Of a stretch of DNA of 5,936 bases, positions 5,603 to 5,936 are shown piece by piece. This stretch comes from an uncultured Eubacteriales bacterium. Its GTDB lineage: Bacteria > Bacillota > Clostridia > Oscillospirales > Acutalibacteraceae. The stretch's first letter is position 1. Each line of letters begins with the position of its first letter. Below the pieces are notes generated by a model that searched no databases, was not told where the DNA came from, and saw only the letters and a list, made by a program, of their open reading frames with translations. The position numbers and the translations under genes were made by a program. The stretch covers positions 1-5,936 of the forward strand of contig CAKSSR010000054.1 in assembly GCA_934489735.1 (NCBI GenBank), written 5' to 3'.

Positions 5603-5634
5603 CTTTAATTTTATTATTCAATTTTAAATTAAGT

Positions 5635-5936
5635 CTATTTAGTTTGTACTGGTTCGTACTTCTCCTTTAATTTTAAAAACGTTTCTTTGTCCATCTTTGC
5701 AGCTTTTAATGCCTCTTCTAAATTCATTCCAAATGCTTGTAAATTGTTGACTATTTCTACTTTAGCCTTGATTTCTCCCTCTTTTATTCCTTCTCTTTTA
5801 CCTTTTTCCATACCTTTTTCCATGCCTTCTTTTATTCCTGCCTCTTTTCCTTCTCTAAGACCCTCACCATATTGATTCTCCTCTCTTGCTAACTGATCTT
5901 GCAAAAACATTTCTCTTTTCTGTGCCGCATATCTCA
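5635..5936 (-). CDS. Rpn-family (PD-(D/E)XK nuclease / putative transposase) protein, C-terminal part
   Basis: Partial gene. The frame is open to the right edge with no stop (codons RYAAQKRE precede the ATG at 5910), so that ATG is probably internal and the 5' end lies outside the window. About 99 residues are visible. They hold a charged, glycine-spaced helical stretch (GLREGKEAG, EGMEKGMEKGKREG, EGEIKAK), then a short helical segment (NLQAFGMNLEEALKAAKM) and a lysine-rich end. This is the usual C-terminal tail of Rpn/PDDEXK-family proteins, which are encoded by scattered multicopy genes and described as recombination-promoting nucleases or putative transposases. The catalytic domain would be N-terminal and is not visible, so activity cannot be judged. 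A strong terminator follows at 5566-5602. Repeated EG(M/K)EKG codons could also occur in an unrelated coiled-coil protein, so the family call is moderately confident. Confidence 0.62.
   Translation of the reverse strand, partial: RYAAQKREMFLQDQLAREENQYGEGLREGKEAGIKEGMEKGMEKGKREGIKEGEIKAKVEIVNNLQAFGMNLEEALKAAKMDKETFLKLKEKYEPVQTK

Noticed and set aside
5687..5875. Plus-strand frame with repeated IPSF/SIPFSMPSF
   Set aside because: Exact antisense of the EGMEKG repeats of the Rpn-type gene.
5635..5936. The right-edge gene and the fragment at 5185-5410 as one interrupted gene
   Set aside because: The C-terminal-type tail lies upstream (5') of the middle-type segment, and a strong terminator separates them. 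They must come from two copies.

Overview
The window is AT-rich (GC roughly one third by eye). Every supported gene lies on the minus strand, so transcription runs from right to left. Strong AGGAAGG ribosome binding sites, TTGNNN-17-TATAAT promoters, intrinsic terminators, BspA-type leucine-rich repeat (LRR_5) proteins and Rpn/PD-(D/E)XK 'transposase' remnants together suggest a low-GC Firmicute, most likely an anaerobic, possibly gut-associated member of the Clostridia. The genus cannot be named from the sequence.

Positions 1-5156 hold a tandem family of four paralogous LRR genes: 167-553 (truncated), 758-2179, 2387-3589 and 3806-4993. Each gene appears to be its own transcription unit. Each has a sigma-A-type promoter with a 17-bp spacer and a conserved A/T-rich block upstream of the -35. 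Each also has a near-identical leader and ribosome binding site, and a homologous hairpin terminator downstream. The whole promoter-gene-terminator unit has therefore been duplicated, not only the coding sequence. The terminator repeat occurs five times. The leftmost copy also carries the block that precedes the promoters, so another family member probably lies beyond the left edge.

The three long proteins (395-473 aa) share a three-block design. Each block is a short LRR_5 stretch (IGxxxFxxCxxLxxVxLPxxxxIG) followed by a strand-helix-strand element (VxVKDxxMAxxIxxxL, then QxIxIxI). No signal peptide, membrane segment or cell-wall anchor is visible, unlike classical BspA surface proteins. The 128-aa member keeps only the N-terminal region and block 1. 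The 473-aa member has an extra C-terminal helical tail of about 85 residues.

Positions 5157-5936 are different. The right edge holds the 3' part of an Rpn-family gene with its own terminator. Left of it is a frameshifted fragment of a second Rpn-family copy, followed by the fifth and most eroded terminator repeat. This looks like a decaying mobile or nuclease region bordering the LRR array. The function of the array is not known. Binding of protein partners through diversified LRR surfaces is the most reasonable inference.
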